DNA of 64,000 nucleotides from positions 1-64,000 of the forward strand of contig JAKVCD010000002.1 in the NCBI GenBank assembly GCA_022446815.1, read 5' to 3'. Position numbers and translations under genes: made by a program. This document shows, one piece after another, positions 24,001 through 27,113 of the stretch (the stretch's first letter is position 1; each line of letters begins with the position of its first letter). The notes under the pieces were generated by a model. It worked only from the letters and a program-made list of their open reading frames with translations. It made no database searches and was not told the origin of the DNA. Origin of the DNA: Planctomycetota bacterium (lineage in GTDB: Bacteria > Planctomycetota > UBA1135 > GCA-002686595).

Positions 24001-26139
24001 CTGGGCGACGGTGACGACGACACGATCGTTGGGGGAGTGGGAGAAGATCAGCTCTACGGTGGTGATGGCGGGGATTACATCTTCGGTGATCACTCTGAGC
24101 TGCTCCGCTCTGAGGGAGGGCTCGTGGCAGAGCTCTGGACAATAGAGCCGACCTTCGGTGCGCCGGATATGATCCGCGGCGAGGCTGGGGATGACCGGAT
24201 CTTCGGTGGCTTCGGTTCAGATGATCCGCGCGGCGGAGACGGCGGCGACCTCATCTTCGGTGACTTCGGCTGGTCGCGTGAGACAACTCTCCTCGGCGTG
24301 CGGAGCTTTGAGCTGCGCGAAGAGTTCTCGGCAACGGACCCTGAGCACGGGGCCGGGGAAGCCATCTATGGTGATGCCGGTCCGGACACGATCCTCGGCG
24401 GGGCCGGGATGGACACCCTCTATGGCGGGTCGAACATAGGCTTCGTGCCTGACGATCATGATCTGCTGTTTGGTGACTTCGGCATGGTGGATCGCACGAC
24501 CTTGGGCGACGCTGTACACCAGACCACCTTCACAAGCTATGGCGCAGATGACCTGATCTATGGCGAGCACGGAGAGGACAACATCTTCGGCGGAGCGGCG
24601 ACAGACACCCTCTACGGTGGCCCGCAGAGTGACGTCATCCTCGGCGACTTTGGCCGGATTGAGCTGAACGTCGGCAGAACGCGGAACAACATGTCGAGCA
24701 GCACATACGCTCTCGGTGGTGTGGACTCGATCTTTGGCGATGGAGGTAACGACGTCATCGCAGGCGGAGCGGGCGAGGACACTGCGTGGGGTGGGATCGG
24801 CAGGGACATCTTGATCGGCGACCATGGCTCAGCGGCATGGGACGCGAACATCTTGCAGTCCGCAGGGACGACTGGCTTGACCTTCGGTTGGAATGACACG
24901 CTGTACGGGGAAGAAGGCGACGATGGCCTCCTCGGTGGTGAGGGTGACGACGATCTCTTTGCAGCGGAGGGCAACGACATGCTCTTCGGAGATCACGGCT
25001 CGATGAACTTCCACGCGAACGGACGCTTCCTGGAGGGTCGCGCAGATCAGCCGCACCTCGGCGGCTCAGACATCCTCCGCGGGGGCACAGGGGACGATCA
25101 CGCAGCGGGCGGCTCAGGCGAAGACCTCGTCCTCGGAGGCGAGGGGGCTGATTATCTCTTCGGAGACAACGGCTGGTTCTCATTCCACTCAGACGGTGCG
25201 CGTGAGCATGTCTCTGAGTCGCACCCGCGGATCGGCGCAGACGACGATGTCTTTGGCGGAGCCGGTGATGACATCATCGGTGGCGGGTTCGGCAACGACC
25301 GCCTCCGTGGTGACGATGGCGCGGATGTCATCTTCGGAGACCACTTCCAAGCCTTCTTCAATGACGCTGGCGAGAAGACGGAGGGCGTCTCGACCTCACT
25401 GGATCTCGGCGGTGACGACGACATCGAGGGCGGGCTGGGCAACGACGTGCTCCTCGGCGGCGCGCACGATGACTACGTAAAGGGCGAGGGAGGAGACGAC
25501 ATCCTCTTCGGTGAGCATGGTCGACTCACGTATTCAGAAGACGTGCTCTCAGCCGTTGAGGAGCTCCCCGCGCAGGGCCAGAGCGATGGAGATGACACCT
25601 TGGTCGGCGGTGAGGGAGAGGATCAGTTCTTCTCAGACCCGAGCGACAGCGTCCATGAGGACGAAGAGTCCAGCGCCTTCACCTTTGGTGGGCCTGGCAG
25701 TCTGAGCGGAGTTAACGTCAGCGGCGGGCGTGGGCCTGCTGGTGTTGCAGGTGGTGCTGGTGCGGCTGGTGGTGCCGGGGGTGGTGCAGGCGCAGGCGGT
25801 GGAGCGCCGGTCCCAGCAGCTCCGCAGGCTGGAGGTGCTCAAGGTCCCGCAGCTCCCGTCGCTGGTGGTGGGGCAGGTAACCAAGGTGGAGGCGGAGTCG
25901 CGCCATTCCTTGTCGGCGCTCCTCAGGAGATCGCCTCAGCGAAGCGTTTTGATGAGCAGCTTGGACAGTGGGTCGAGGTTGAGGAGAGCGATGATGAGTA
26001 CCGCATTGAGCTCTCAGTTGAGCGGTCTCAAGAGGCCTCTCAGGCCTTCTCATTCGATCTCCTTGAGGACATTGCTGGCGCCGGCTTGCTAGGCCTCGTG
26101 GCGCCTCCTTCGCTTCCAGGCCAGAGCGACGACGAGTAG
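1..26139 (+). CDS. Giant RTX-type calcium-binding surface/secreted protein (5'-partial, at least 8712 aa)
   Basis: The frame is open from base 1 to the TAG at 26137-26139, so the true start lies upstream; the GTG at 544 is internal. Window residues 1-1850 are beta-rich modules with alternating amphipathic strands, plus an EF-hand-like loop (EGDGRINADEF, nt ~4950-4983). Short RTX blocks (GGxGxDxLxG type nonapeptides) lie at nt ~5600-5715, 6037-6370 and 13110-13315. Between them recur two module types, annotated separately. From nt ~18364 to 25660 a dense RTX array follows, then a Gly/Ala/Pro linker (nt ~25710-25900) and an acidic tail with a hydrophobic patch (LLEDIAGAGLLGLV). RTX repeats bind calcium and fold outside the cell, usually after type I-like export. 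The first third appears less GC-rich and uses more varied codons than the array. Function is unknown; adhesin or surface-layer component are possibilities. The downstream cassette probably serves it. Confidence 0.93.
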   Translation, partial: EGDTSDTVIIPFELALDLSEYFDLGDITEGWFDLDLSAGVDLEIEASLGFSAGFWVDFTDAGSEQSYGVAGVGGLVAEDARRFWIEEGSGVSLDAIAIVDDLDVEASITIFKLQAGLSIVDGFAQIGSKVDVGTGERFHLAFDEGAAQQYYNTSTKTFSDTPSSTDFPAVVSVWDVLSTGQVAAEPDGTFAGNSSYLSQYGVFPTAGAPPASTASGELESHTFFLSVDLDGPGPSDPHVLRVTFDGDDWEEFASDDGLAFQTKINDALTEAITDPNWPGVLVANSIKVIAPSDTGNKLAFRLDIDPAINPDATLVFLSEKGHRISDLASKSSYALDIGPRDEVYGLGGGFANEAVLGVDGSSDSVSSGTITTADFERDILFYLEVLDGAGVPQAYDDEGSTSVLVQLSADDLLSAETPHPYESAISDALEEFGTFGANGIGVSDLVATVSVLNTVSDPTNGECGCFGSEGSGLAPETVVTLNNDSVSYQLRILVPQIYANLPIHFPTDTLKVAEVDVEGSFTNEGLEVEAGVTGFLPHNPENGDGVALDDWKLSDLFDVASYINNPAMVLEFFQGMFGAVQQSVNDTVNAISLPFIGPIGETDAGQAATTFLTDMAEDVNEFLDTLLNIVDDRTTVQLIQDGLFELLGPGEYAGDRKQGWVFGDEYFLFGFPDFWPSVLRGEDATFADPSVTSGVDDGSDGYDDAVGNVMAAGVTSATTSGWAQWRCGFERDIDFFMAVDDGSFDWKTASWKRVTVSADDVVDNTNFGNASGAGNSTSLQHDLQQAVRAKFGSNWNVTYVGNEFTLSEANGQQFYISSVNPNPQSGLGLNLLVDGGESADTLSGWAEASSGGEPPTLKLRSPDRVSADYVTVTHVDTGDYVEAYLEVDIRIADTLFDVSVPIDFEAAAPGLGLEIYNSEDSTLRLNGFYDFNMGIGLDVLDPGLYLKTSVADVEEELRLKIQANIEDESADPFDGLNMNGRLAFLGAGLQSAPDTNNPYVASMLGWAQGGDGKAWDFNPMGGSGLSQQIVIPNSETDKFNASGTAVVFYTEDPFNYQYQVFDYTLDTVTVGGTTYDCLQINKTDQAEDWPATFPVGNSDGTGFAGLFRVADLGNMADRDSGLVGTFKIDIKDPGSLQGEDGDPVINPKGGDEDTSHWVNDDRLRLSEIVNRPKGQISGQESMAWGTYFRHIIVADFKAYANLDIDARLGFTDGTTTQSGSSFEFPSIQTTLRYDQVFANASTQPGSQSTFGGAPVITFDHVTLDLGAFISNFLTPIVKDIKEVIDPIMPIIEILETEIPVISDLQGPTTFLDLMTQGNPALGKFVNQVVWFIKFVDSIPTDGDALRLRFGSWVIGDAEAANDSSNGEYIQHYELVEAAPGADPRTSDGVRGASPSDAVETSTNMQTAVQNVDTGAVVDLSGGSESDVGGSPGYGSVNNNFINDLTSEQEYGLKFPILSDPSTILGMLMGKDAVLFEYTFAPLELGIEFRKSYPIFPGLNAMIEGKMGAKARFGFGYDTSGLSDFFGFPSGTPSYDPVDLFKGFYVDDWHVPLSEVDDPDGRYASLPTWTDPESGESMVDLPELEFNASLEAGASLGIGGLLEAGVKGGVYATVQFDLEDPDAYNPLPSAAFPNGDDRAQASSDYDPSYPEGDGRINADEFIDRFVMGPTCVFDISGKVWAGIKAFLWVGLDLGFLGKITLFDEEWTLAEITIIEFSYACEGIPKPAYAHWSDGSTNYNHPSQSGELVVGGASTSFQGWDGDASDDNSAFANDDGVKGVRVEVTESTQTFQDGSELEMLTVKWNGIERNYNRAHVTSLKIDLSGTPADFENQITLSKDLTVPLITVLSGSGPDQIVNKIEDNVAVEIRGGDGDDTITGGDFAETLYGEGGADVIEGAGGDDVIYGGDETNGVSTPATDATKYAVASLDNFDSEGFITLTGNDDQGIATPVEGFVTDGGWARIGGSEVIYYQAYDFDAPGGARLEGVSRARFESTEYSGANPYVQPVEVIPGDTLRGGAGSDLLYGGAGNDVLSGKDFIRPASNLDSDVTAAWLAGLRAQQSVDQDSVFGGTGADTLQGGLGNDLLSGEAGDDRLSGYEGEDFIYGGPGSDDVRGGPGRDYLYGEGAPSSSAALPPSIGSLGVTAGSPSFYYPTYPTTDNGGGLSGPDNGSGADTFTWNNDDAKTALVGDAWIANSYLGDGADYVIHGGDVGSSGRDTFIYNGADDASSETSTLQSALGQDQLATSEDPPENFHISKAASNDGVKLQVGVGYYNNDEDPASYYKWGESQYLTIQDMETIQVKGGSKYNEFYVDSLAGVETSLDLVDGKQQLDLDLFMGGPTDLAPAKVSTSNQGDFDEADGDGRFHVLPGGHYWHMSVNTNGVDLGQTNEEVRFVSDVGLPQIPQLYFPAQNTEGVYDSTDAVYYINANQSAPTSGRIAGDVKFFLTVDKKDDFLVILEREATAGLGRDFVGDEEADKENPSYEQHFDSAGRLHRGFLSQGSPGIVSSVAVDLTISPDSAADFYSGAEANEAEVYARLLKMQYGLYQLGFADGDMAGASGDIVGDSPAALDGGVVDYNVNFAVYFSGDDVTDPEQTHQISISAGSSLEDVRAALESQLNDVISNRGDISGTASVTVSSDILTVKLLNSTADLVLSGVLSEPAAGWEVVRYRNDGTYAGATSATVGCDRGIEGGAYEYDLSATNTEYIVVAERVPLRDLGNVTKRNLPEMQSPSAPFSLITPNSVNGNSDLFAYGVDDPATVFGASTDGGYVAVSLETMNHLGLEMNENSVGDSSTAEQAIVTTGRLLGLEFIGDSPADAVSGENPNLFDDQGELRGRTSARITPTGDFYLEDAFLVDDGTTAVDEASLRLYQDTNYARVIRVDAAGNELTPPVGGWEVIYYERVEAVSSDSAFAENYSGMLLGVVRGESLTSAGDYSSQWDTETPSDEQVQAAADGRLKIVPLYEKEAADGSIADAWLIDVGAPSGALLRLPASYDPVAEGYSTEQIVAWPGRVASDVLMHVSTNGKLNAPDTSPAWRYSANGLPVLLSAEGMAYSDTDHDTWEKSFSETILQLNTELKQRSLEQRVFVSGSGQIGFDQVARSGLTLESGAFRSYLSGADLDSMFAFNRDANTTGSALQQMGYRFTDDVVFTVSLPTWSVAFADLDMTVTHDLTASSETLGTYEALLSAPANGISITATDGIWINSSAGFGPFDSDGDTVVDAGWELDGKYYAKIYTETSDVLDTEPADGWEVISFTRLWDTGSGGPYQLEGVERGVEGAAGAWTQADLDSGRVKIVPLKPVSQAPTNAVEFTTAGEISASTEVIPTFNHASTSWDSNGGYAKLVKLLNGSLLDEPAGGWEIIKFAGSVSSAGLTTLSGVERGANGTSAMAYEIGGDADYTLAIIPLEITEVRQLGLEERQVVFFASTTDGDIDRDQNFGGGTGGTSGTGDTDDDFSLQNANRSDLVADIQEALNRSGLASAVSVTIVGDAENQSDILDTRAALYPSDFSGAFGQLEGIDGVNGTVTGVGIQPDRFGGDQFGFNLSLDGAEYLLVCDVPASVTASNLALAIDDALSELGLSSSVSASGATGALTISAPGADLSVSPTLERVVFREISQFSDDGSGASIAVSAAALDGNGAVQNYDDAEAVLSVRGVASDSMIFVTMHGDEGVEGTGASGTDSTGTVKNGTGRLSIDWGSGVSEPEFMYYSGWSVVVDANGTEAVKLTLANQATDTQLFGTSKILGFTQTGASTDTNYAVTGVTGVASSPVNDLVQDLNDALKAAGNQAVSSLGFEDGQLELSLSTMGTEDYSENYSGEASLVARFGPDLSLPGHGIIKLSVDGGEFKQVVVQKTTFASATELASALDLALQESGLQSPSWSSMDGAEKQAYVDGGGVHVVTSVSTGKLELTTQHGAYSTGAASLNVKTLNLGELVYASVEIDAAGLESDGTTPTARSQEHLKLSLIRPATFLDAEGATISASGDEHLLLTDAVSMRNYEFVPQMSFRDAGSDKDWGSPVGFALFANRFGYIDIIGNEIGEEASLEVVRGGMDGLVSGTVDVATYPLEYKDLAALLGFDELRSSFGSLNDYGDYEDDPEKASFTENGIIIPSNMVLQNPNAGDNVSDLVYLTGADFEIPDDSDELTGASGTNSTVDNFTLSNSAVGALGSIFAFASASDGIGQGSPATTAQAATPAIVTGSPISSISNIDIEDNPELTGSDQYRLLSDVYFKVSVYGNGEGKFARYDVPVLLPASYTEDNETVTDLINDINTALTWTDVDAGEALSERVEAYENSGSISLRTVETAPNWSRSGRTPWLVVEELNLGATLSVEHAYEDGTSTLVPASSISIQQATVGWIDPSTGFEENQDQVRVIGGGGDDLVDAREVDDARFDIGLYGDYFESGTVTTYGDEGNDKVFGSDYDDTLFGGPGADTLSGGLGQDDFQDPDSFINTLQEAQAGDFLLTDMGLVTRSAPDGAIGTWDLEPPATQDQPNWSSPWFSPSRTHQASGLITGESSTADRYLKTYPDNGNGFYAWAPGTSTNVMEVSPLMVEGPGGSVVRYELGDFQDHFDATKISLTFKDPSGDVANDVTEDVAFFRVVYMTELGHLAEEYFSYTGTDTSAANLNEIEQAFLTGVRRGYSIDGIRAGDELEPGEHFEIDSRMGEIPSGAALEMGTISEPMEVSGAPGSYIFTPFYNHFEKLESQGGLPMFRNVDLRGYETSDLSSDSGTPVNNYFQIGDGNVFDKGNSWSGTAILDGGKGEDSFVMNYGRGDSYGNLTRADGWSDAFFASRVVINESIQGFSGDYVAESNPDSGGDLLRIYGSYLPDEFYVSADSLDLSVGNRHSGLIESVAYTGFETNDAVLASALNQSETGSLVHSVSSDFKEEGGYALLQGLDSSGQYREEIVKYDLADSQSNELTGLTRGQVGTSPISFQAGADVSVYDRRQVSFSGIESIQLRDGEQDGTWGGTWNQGNADYVQADNVHVPLSYYGQDGTDNIVIGSVVGATLVGEFYPADYTTASVAVSTISGSTFLSSTDVSIQIPVNQESLFEMGYSTMRYARLYWANADGSPVDALEPAEGWEVVTFTNSPIAGVLSLTRGQSETSSADYDLSAGLTLRIVPLELESHREVPDFLTEGVSVESYFFGGGHAGYAGGKDTFTVDQNRAPVYLYGQAGSDEFGVGSYSSGDGAEAGDIIANGGLDIDASVVSGTGANEHFILWVESGQTSVYGAGDRSISGVHIEGRGLSARGGDDEITVYGIHESETWTVNGNEGNDLINLGGGENSVDVDYPGETITPEREWVVPDPYWIAEPQEVFVPGYWSVQPRSFWFFGWHTWWTPVYTPATTVTIYVPVLVQEEGEWVQPPDIVIPPSTETLTWESQRFLGGAGTDAEPYTADDTGIQGRLSVAGGAGVLDRFFINNQDAPYDEATGEPTYQRGAITNTHLSGLGVAVNRDGTSGYNWNSPGVYYQELEEIEINLGAGADEFIVDTDPEGASPKGAPALKISTNGGDDKVRVRSVSGETIVAGSTGRDEFFAFEDSVAHPTHPTSSEISYWRHVKPTVGIYPTGDAAWESSQFNYFANSAFLRQAVYEEMDSDGNLVSTEVSGGWDHGFVNDLSIANGGLLAFSGGEDFADAPSLVDTDDGVVQVDQSSLGLSSDPGYLVGQRLKLVSFDSGSTTPHPEPTGGWEEVTVTGGFDLASGSLSVSRGEGGNSTELTLSNTVDWKLLPVDDLEAFDRLLLSNYKADLLADVQGLTLTNSSIVWDPNVDNPDVAPANIVYEGFGDLELWTSGGDDQIEVQGVGAVTRIATWGGDDSIEISGSSDLSGDLDSFISQSYREEVELSIDAGLGDNALHVSNKGSSASETVQLFAAPYEPSDSVLTEVNWVSYLGLNSDAGNASALGFEDGQWVRGDSATPNPQMMAVGEITPGQAINLDLELVGSNGGSGTVGVVLSSGSNSGGESVRSALQDSINSAGLGGIYTAGLSASNTYLTLARTDGTSAQPSAFMLRHKAISGVEDHHSELPYRDGAKRLTRGGADGDFDDVGVTTMDIVFHATGGQISNSRELQAELAGDYADHEMDTWELSPGLTLTGSSGHSFVDVLGDFAAGEHSSSDTGRGSYGLVRGGEGDDVFLLRSDDLAPELIVLGESGSDYLDSRSAGVGHHWLDGGAGPDLIWGSEDNDDLHLYGGPDSDVIWGLGGNDFIYGDSTRVFNSGTSHQAKALAAASAGVTGDSDPHEWIDSLFGSTGSDVIFGEWAGDLIFGEAGDDYLFGDLADAQLSSKRESLSPGEFSTTNETQGLGVTSDLIYGGDGDDAIIGGSDTDFLYGMSGHDLILGDFGTVVRQLVRVEDGYGGMEDAVAILSATTRAYDDLGNSLAGDSDFVYGDTAAGFLGHDVLLGGQGGDHLYGFLGNDVLFGDHGEVSFEPYDLSSGLAHQSFVASAASHSPAEGAVDYLLGDAGSDVLVGGRDSDGMFGEADDDLLVGDFAEMQFRGETMAAFFLERLETMQSGEFEGQGAGESLFGASGDDILVGAHGQDTLLGEVGDDVLLGDFGLIEGFGLTTQLVKTTTGLDEDDDSVIGAEGNDTLFGGFGSDVLFGGMEDNSPVSGEDNDYIFGDHGSMQSGASAYVLTSHELGQTAPLGVNAEDELYGDEGLDVLVGGNSSDILEGGPSDDVLVGDFANLTVGLDSSFIQGETLTDADVWSGQDYLYGRGGDDVLMGGGLSDELRGASGADILLGDFGEILPSSTASGAGYLFRTFTEYEEQQGEDFLFGESGDDVVFGGSGPDWMYGNDLYGTEVPSPDTDDDILIGDHGVALRAESPRYIVSFESQARATAGSLGVGHVDNILAGAGKDTLAGGAAADILDAGPGDDVLFGDYGSSEFDSAGPLSSTTIDEFVPGGDDDQLYGRDGVDTAFGGQGRDQIYGEGGADVLFGDFGYFQLLTGAEEFWSTTDQDTYEGDVDQIYGGEAQDVLIGGGAADDLYGERGLDVILGDHGSLDVLNGFVQVARSFAHVNGGNDRLYGHEERDLLMGGAERDTIWGDEGALTNTATGSDDIIFGDHGRAEFYPASWDLMSVETWDEVNGDDDLIHANEGADVVLAGFGRDSVSGDSGSDIIVGDFGRASFRQDGSLYDLRVDVTNEGDADEIQGDGDDDTIFGAFGDDVLRGNEGHDTIFGDFGWMTVTSDGVTRQAQGFNEVLSVESFIIGGADFISGNAGQDILVGGYDTDVIRGNADDDILFGDFALLTWTNSALSEAKSVHPGYGDIDLLYGDGGHDVIVGGASSDWIMGDDGDLSTADGDDLLYGDHAKIQYAAGGLRTSNSSHPGVAGGDDSIFGESGMDVLVGGDGTDVVEGNAGDDILHGDHAWAQHLNGAFAGTGTEYHGIGGTDDLSGDDGADVLFGGAGGDDLFGDAGDDLLVGDYGQFTYEASTGFQFISTGRFVTGDHQDALIGDVGDDVLFGGQDSDVLEGNDGDDLLFGDRGDWKFLGGVNDWHWTSYARTGSTMDTHIGASDELYGDDGSDMLFGGVGEDDLFGDLGDDYLLGDFGAAQRDALGAVVFVRTAAPGEGADDHLEGFDGEDFLFGGFGMDELYGQEGDDILLGDYGELLGDPSGDAVLMTTSMGAYEQESSNDDLIYGQGDRDLAFGGFGSDRIEGQDAEDVLVGDQGSATWELGEIVQIETLDARSGGRDTIEGGVARDVIVGGGAGDYLYGEEDRDVIIGDGALVSLSEFLPTYLETKDHAIGGDDTIYGGLNEDTVLGGAADDSIFGEEHDDLLIGDSGRFRSFLDDPDFDTPISEIGGRDSIWGGVANDTIYGGPAGDVIWGNAGRDFGFGDAGPDVLFGDDGEYTKPEPGRDESVTQATLGGDEDHLEGNGGDDLIFGGEATDLIFGGFNLQSPYPDGALDPDGADVILGDFGFGARQADNVIEAHTTSTDGEGDEIYGNEGDDVVFGGSGVDTVMGGDGDDVLFGDHGHMTRSKSGFLLSYVSTDVTAGDSDYILGDGDDDTIVGGVGEDQLYGGDGGDYIFGDHSELLRSEGGLVAELWTIEPTFGAPDMIRGEAGDDRIFGGFGSDDPRGGDGGDLIFGDFGWSRETTLLGVRSFELREEFSATDPEHGAGEAIYGDAGPDTILGGAGMDTLYGGSNIGFVPDDHDLLFGDFGMVDRTTLGDAVHQTTFTSYGADDLIYGEHGEDNIFGGAATDTLYGGPQSDVILGDFGRIELNVGRTRNNMSSSTYALGGVDSIFGDGGNDVIAGGAGEDTAWGGIGRDILIGDHGSAAWDANILQSAGTTGLTFGWNDTLYGEEGDDGLLGGEGDDDLFAAEGNDMLFGDHGSMNFHANGRFLEGRADQPHLGGSDILRGGTGDDHAAGGSGEDLVLGGEGADYLFGDNGWFSFHSDGAREHVSESHPRIGADDDVFGGAGDDIIGGGFGNDRLRGDDGADVIFGDHFQAFFNDAGEKTEGVSTSLDLGGDDDIEGGLGNDVLLGGAHDDYVKGEGGDDILFGEHGRLTYSEDVLSAVEELPAQGQSDGDDTLVGGEGEDQFFSDPSDSVHEDEESSAFTFGGPGSLSGVNVSGGRGPAGVAGGAGAAGGAGGGAGAGGGAPVPAAPQAGGAQGPAAPVAGGGAGNQGGGGVAPFLVGAPQEIASAKRFDEQLGQWVEVEESDDEYRIELSVERSQEASQAFSFDLLEDIAGAGLLGLVAPPSLPGQSDDE
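5866..17190 (+). repeat. Dispersed 'GWEVI...GVxRGxxGT...IVPL' module, about eight copies
   Basis: A module of about 60-90 residues recurs inside the giant gene at about 5866-6010, 7970-8140, 8616-8893, 9681-9897, 10009-10218, 14656-14829, 15169-15369 and 16978-17190. Typical copies have YA[KR]-hydrophobic-rich lead-in, then P-A/T-x-GWEV-[IV]-x-[FY], then L-x-G-V-x-RG-x-x-G, and end in [IV]-[IV]-P-L-E. The first and sixth copies are the most divergent. The RG core resembles a short beta module common in phage tail and fibre proteins (LTGVTRGxxGT); that likeness is from memory and is inference. Confidence 0.7.
15889..16134 (+). other. Trp/Pro-rich insertion within the giant protein
   Basis: About 80 residues hold nine Trp and about a dozen Pro, with motifs such as VPGYW and FGWHTWWTP. 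This differs sharply from the Gly/Asp/Ser-rich surroundings. VPGYW-type motifs occur in YXWGXW-repeat periplasmic proteins. Its role is unknown; a carbohydrate- or membrane-facing loop is one possibility. Confidence 0.75.
18364..25660 (+). repeat. Composite RTX array, about 38 units of ~62 residues
   Basis: Each unit has three to four RTX turns with the pattern G-x-D-x-[LI]-[YF]-G-x-x-G-x-D-x-[LI]-x-G-G and ends in an almost invariant [LI]-x-G-D-[FHY]-G/A. A variable stretch of about 20-30 residues, rich in Thr, Ser and hydrophobics, then leads into the next RTX stretch. I counted 38 terminal [LIV]-x-G-[DE] motifs from FIYGDS (nt ~18605) to LFGEHG (nt ~25504), a spacing of about 186 nt. I see no cysteine in the array. 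The repeat is conserved in protein but not in DNA, as expected for an old array under selection. Confidence 0.9.
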
Positions 26140-26153
26140 GGTGGTATTGGGCC

Positions 26154-26175
26154 CTGCCCGTGAAGGGCAGTTTTT
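26154..26175 (+). terminator. Rho-independent terminator after the giant gene
   Basis: A perfect 6-bp GC-rich stem (CTGCCC / GGGCAG) with a 5-nt loop is followed directly by TTTTT, 15 nt after the stop codon. It should uncouple the giant gene from the accessory operon. Confidence 0.85.
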
Positions 26176-26280
26176 CCTAAATAGGAAGTCGCAAAAGGGT
26201 TCCGGCTGGTACGATCCAAGGCCAATTGAAACTCCCTAGAGGGGATGTGGCCATCGCTCTCACCTTCGAATGGAGATCTC

Positions 26281-26298
26281 GTTCGCCTGGCGGCGAAC
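26281..26298 (+). promoter_or_regulatory. Inverted repeat upstream of the first DUF3467 gene
   Basis: GTTCGCC-TGGC-GGCGAAC is a perfect 7-bp inverted repeat with a 4-nt spacer, 34 nt before the ATG at 26333. It could be an operator or a leader hairpin. No clear Shine-Dalgarno lies next to that ATG, so translation may depend on leader structure. No convincing -35/-10 pair was found in 26176-26332. Confidence 0.4.
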
Positions 26299-26332
26299 TC
26301 ACCAGCAACCAATCCCCCCACAACCACCTCAA

Positions 26333-26677
26333 ATGGCTGAAAACAACAACGATCAGACCCCTAGCGTCAGATGGGAAGACGAGGGAATGACCACCTCTTA
26401 TGCGAACGTGGCAAACGCTACGAGCAGTAGGGAAGAGGTCATCCTCCTCTTCGGCGTCAACCAAGCGTGGCACGGTGGTCAGGACTCCGTCGATATCAAT
26501 CTTTCGGACCGGCTCGTGCTCTCACCCTTCGTAGCTAAGCGCTTGCACATGATGCTTACAGGCACGCTGCAAAACTTTGACGCTCGCTTTGGTGGTGGGA
26601 ACGCCGCTGAAGGTAGAGCTTCAGGCGCCGCACCCACACCTACCCCCGAACCCGCAGAGGAGGCTTCTGAAGAGTAG
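26333..26677 (+). CDS. DUF3467 family protein
   Basis: A 114-residue soluble protein. The family hallmarks are TSYANVAN near residue 24, a central EEVILLFG strand, a RLVLSPFVAKRL segment and a C-terminal NFDARFG helix, followed by an acidic Pro/Glu tail. DUF3467 proteins are small bacterial proteins of unknown function. The ATG at 26333 (MAENNND) is preferred over an in-frame ATG at 26270, because the product then matches its neighbour's start (MAEQANN) and the extra 21 residues look like non-coding leader. It lies just after the giant gene's terminator and heads the secretion-like cassette. Confidence 0.85.
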   Translation: MAENNNDQTPSVRWEDEGMTTSYANVANATSSREEVILLFGVNQAWHGGQDSVDINLSDRLVLSPFVAKRLHMMLTGTLQNFDARFGGGNAAEGRASGAAPTPTPEPAEEASEE

Positions 26678-26693
26678 GGCAACCTCTCTCGAC

Positions 26694-26700
26694 AAAGGAG
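26694..26700 (+). promoter_or_regulatory. Shine-Dalgarno AAAGGAG for the second DUF3467 gene
   Basis: A strong AAAGGAG lies 9 nt before the ATG at 26710 and fixes that start. The first DUF3467 gene lacks such a site, so the two may be made at different levels. Confidence 0.8.
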
Positions 26701-26709
26701 TAATCAATA

Positions 26710-27003
26710 ATGGCAGAACAAGCGAACAACCCTCAGGTCAATTGGAATGACGACAGCATGGCTACGACATACGCCAACGTCTGCAATGTGGCCTTCACTC
26801 AGGAAGAGGTTGTGCTCCTCTTCGGTATGAACCAAAACTGGCATGGTGGCCAAGACGAGATCACCATCAAGCTCGCTAAGCGCATGATCATGAGCCCGCA
26901 TGGGGCGAGACGTCTGCAAGCCCTGCTTGGGAACCTTCTCGCTCAGTATGAGTCACGGTTTGGGCCCCTCGGTATGGACGCGGGCGCTCCCGCCAGCGCA
27001 TGA
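26710..27003 (+). CDS. DUF3467 family protein (paralogue)
   Basis: A 97-residue protein with the same layout as the gene before it: TTYANVCN, EEVVLLFGMNQNWHGG, RMIMSPHGARRL and QYESRFG. The two share the motif GxNQ-x-WHGGQD, which looks specific to this pair. It lies 32 nt after its paralogue and 110 nt before the adaptor gene. Both lack signal peptides and membrane segments, so they should act in the cytoplasm. A chaperone or assembly-adaptor role for the giant exported protein is inference from context only. Confidence 0.85.
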   Translation: MAEQANNPQVNWNDDSMATTYANVCNVAFTQEEVVLLFGMNQNWHGGQDEITIKLAKRMIMSPHGARRLQALLGNLLAQYESRFGPLGMDAGAPASA

Positions 27004-27050
27004 GGCAGAACTCTGCCTAGGCAGATAGCCTGCGTGCAGTTCCGATTGAT

Positions 27051-27081
27051 CCGCCCGGTGCCATGAAGAGGTGCCGGGCGG
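27051..27081 (+). promoter_or_regulatory. Strong intercistronic hairpin before the adaptor operon
   Basis: A 12-bp stem (27051-27062 with 27070-27081, two G-U pairs) closes a 7-nt loop. No T-run follows, so it is not a classic terminator. It may stabilise or process mRNA between the small DUF3467 genes and the long downstream operon, or attenuate transcription. Confidence 0.5.
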
Positions 27082-27113
27082 CTCCATGGAGGGAGGGGTG
27101 CTAGGGCACACCC

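Noticed and set aside
18364..25660. DNA tandem repeat or CRISPR-like array
   Set aside because: The periodicity is in the protein; nucleotide units diverge and there are no constant direct repeats with unique spacers.
544..26139. GTG at 544 as the start of the giant gene
   Set aside because: The same frame is open and protein-like back to base 1, so 544 is internal and the real start lies outside the window.
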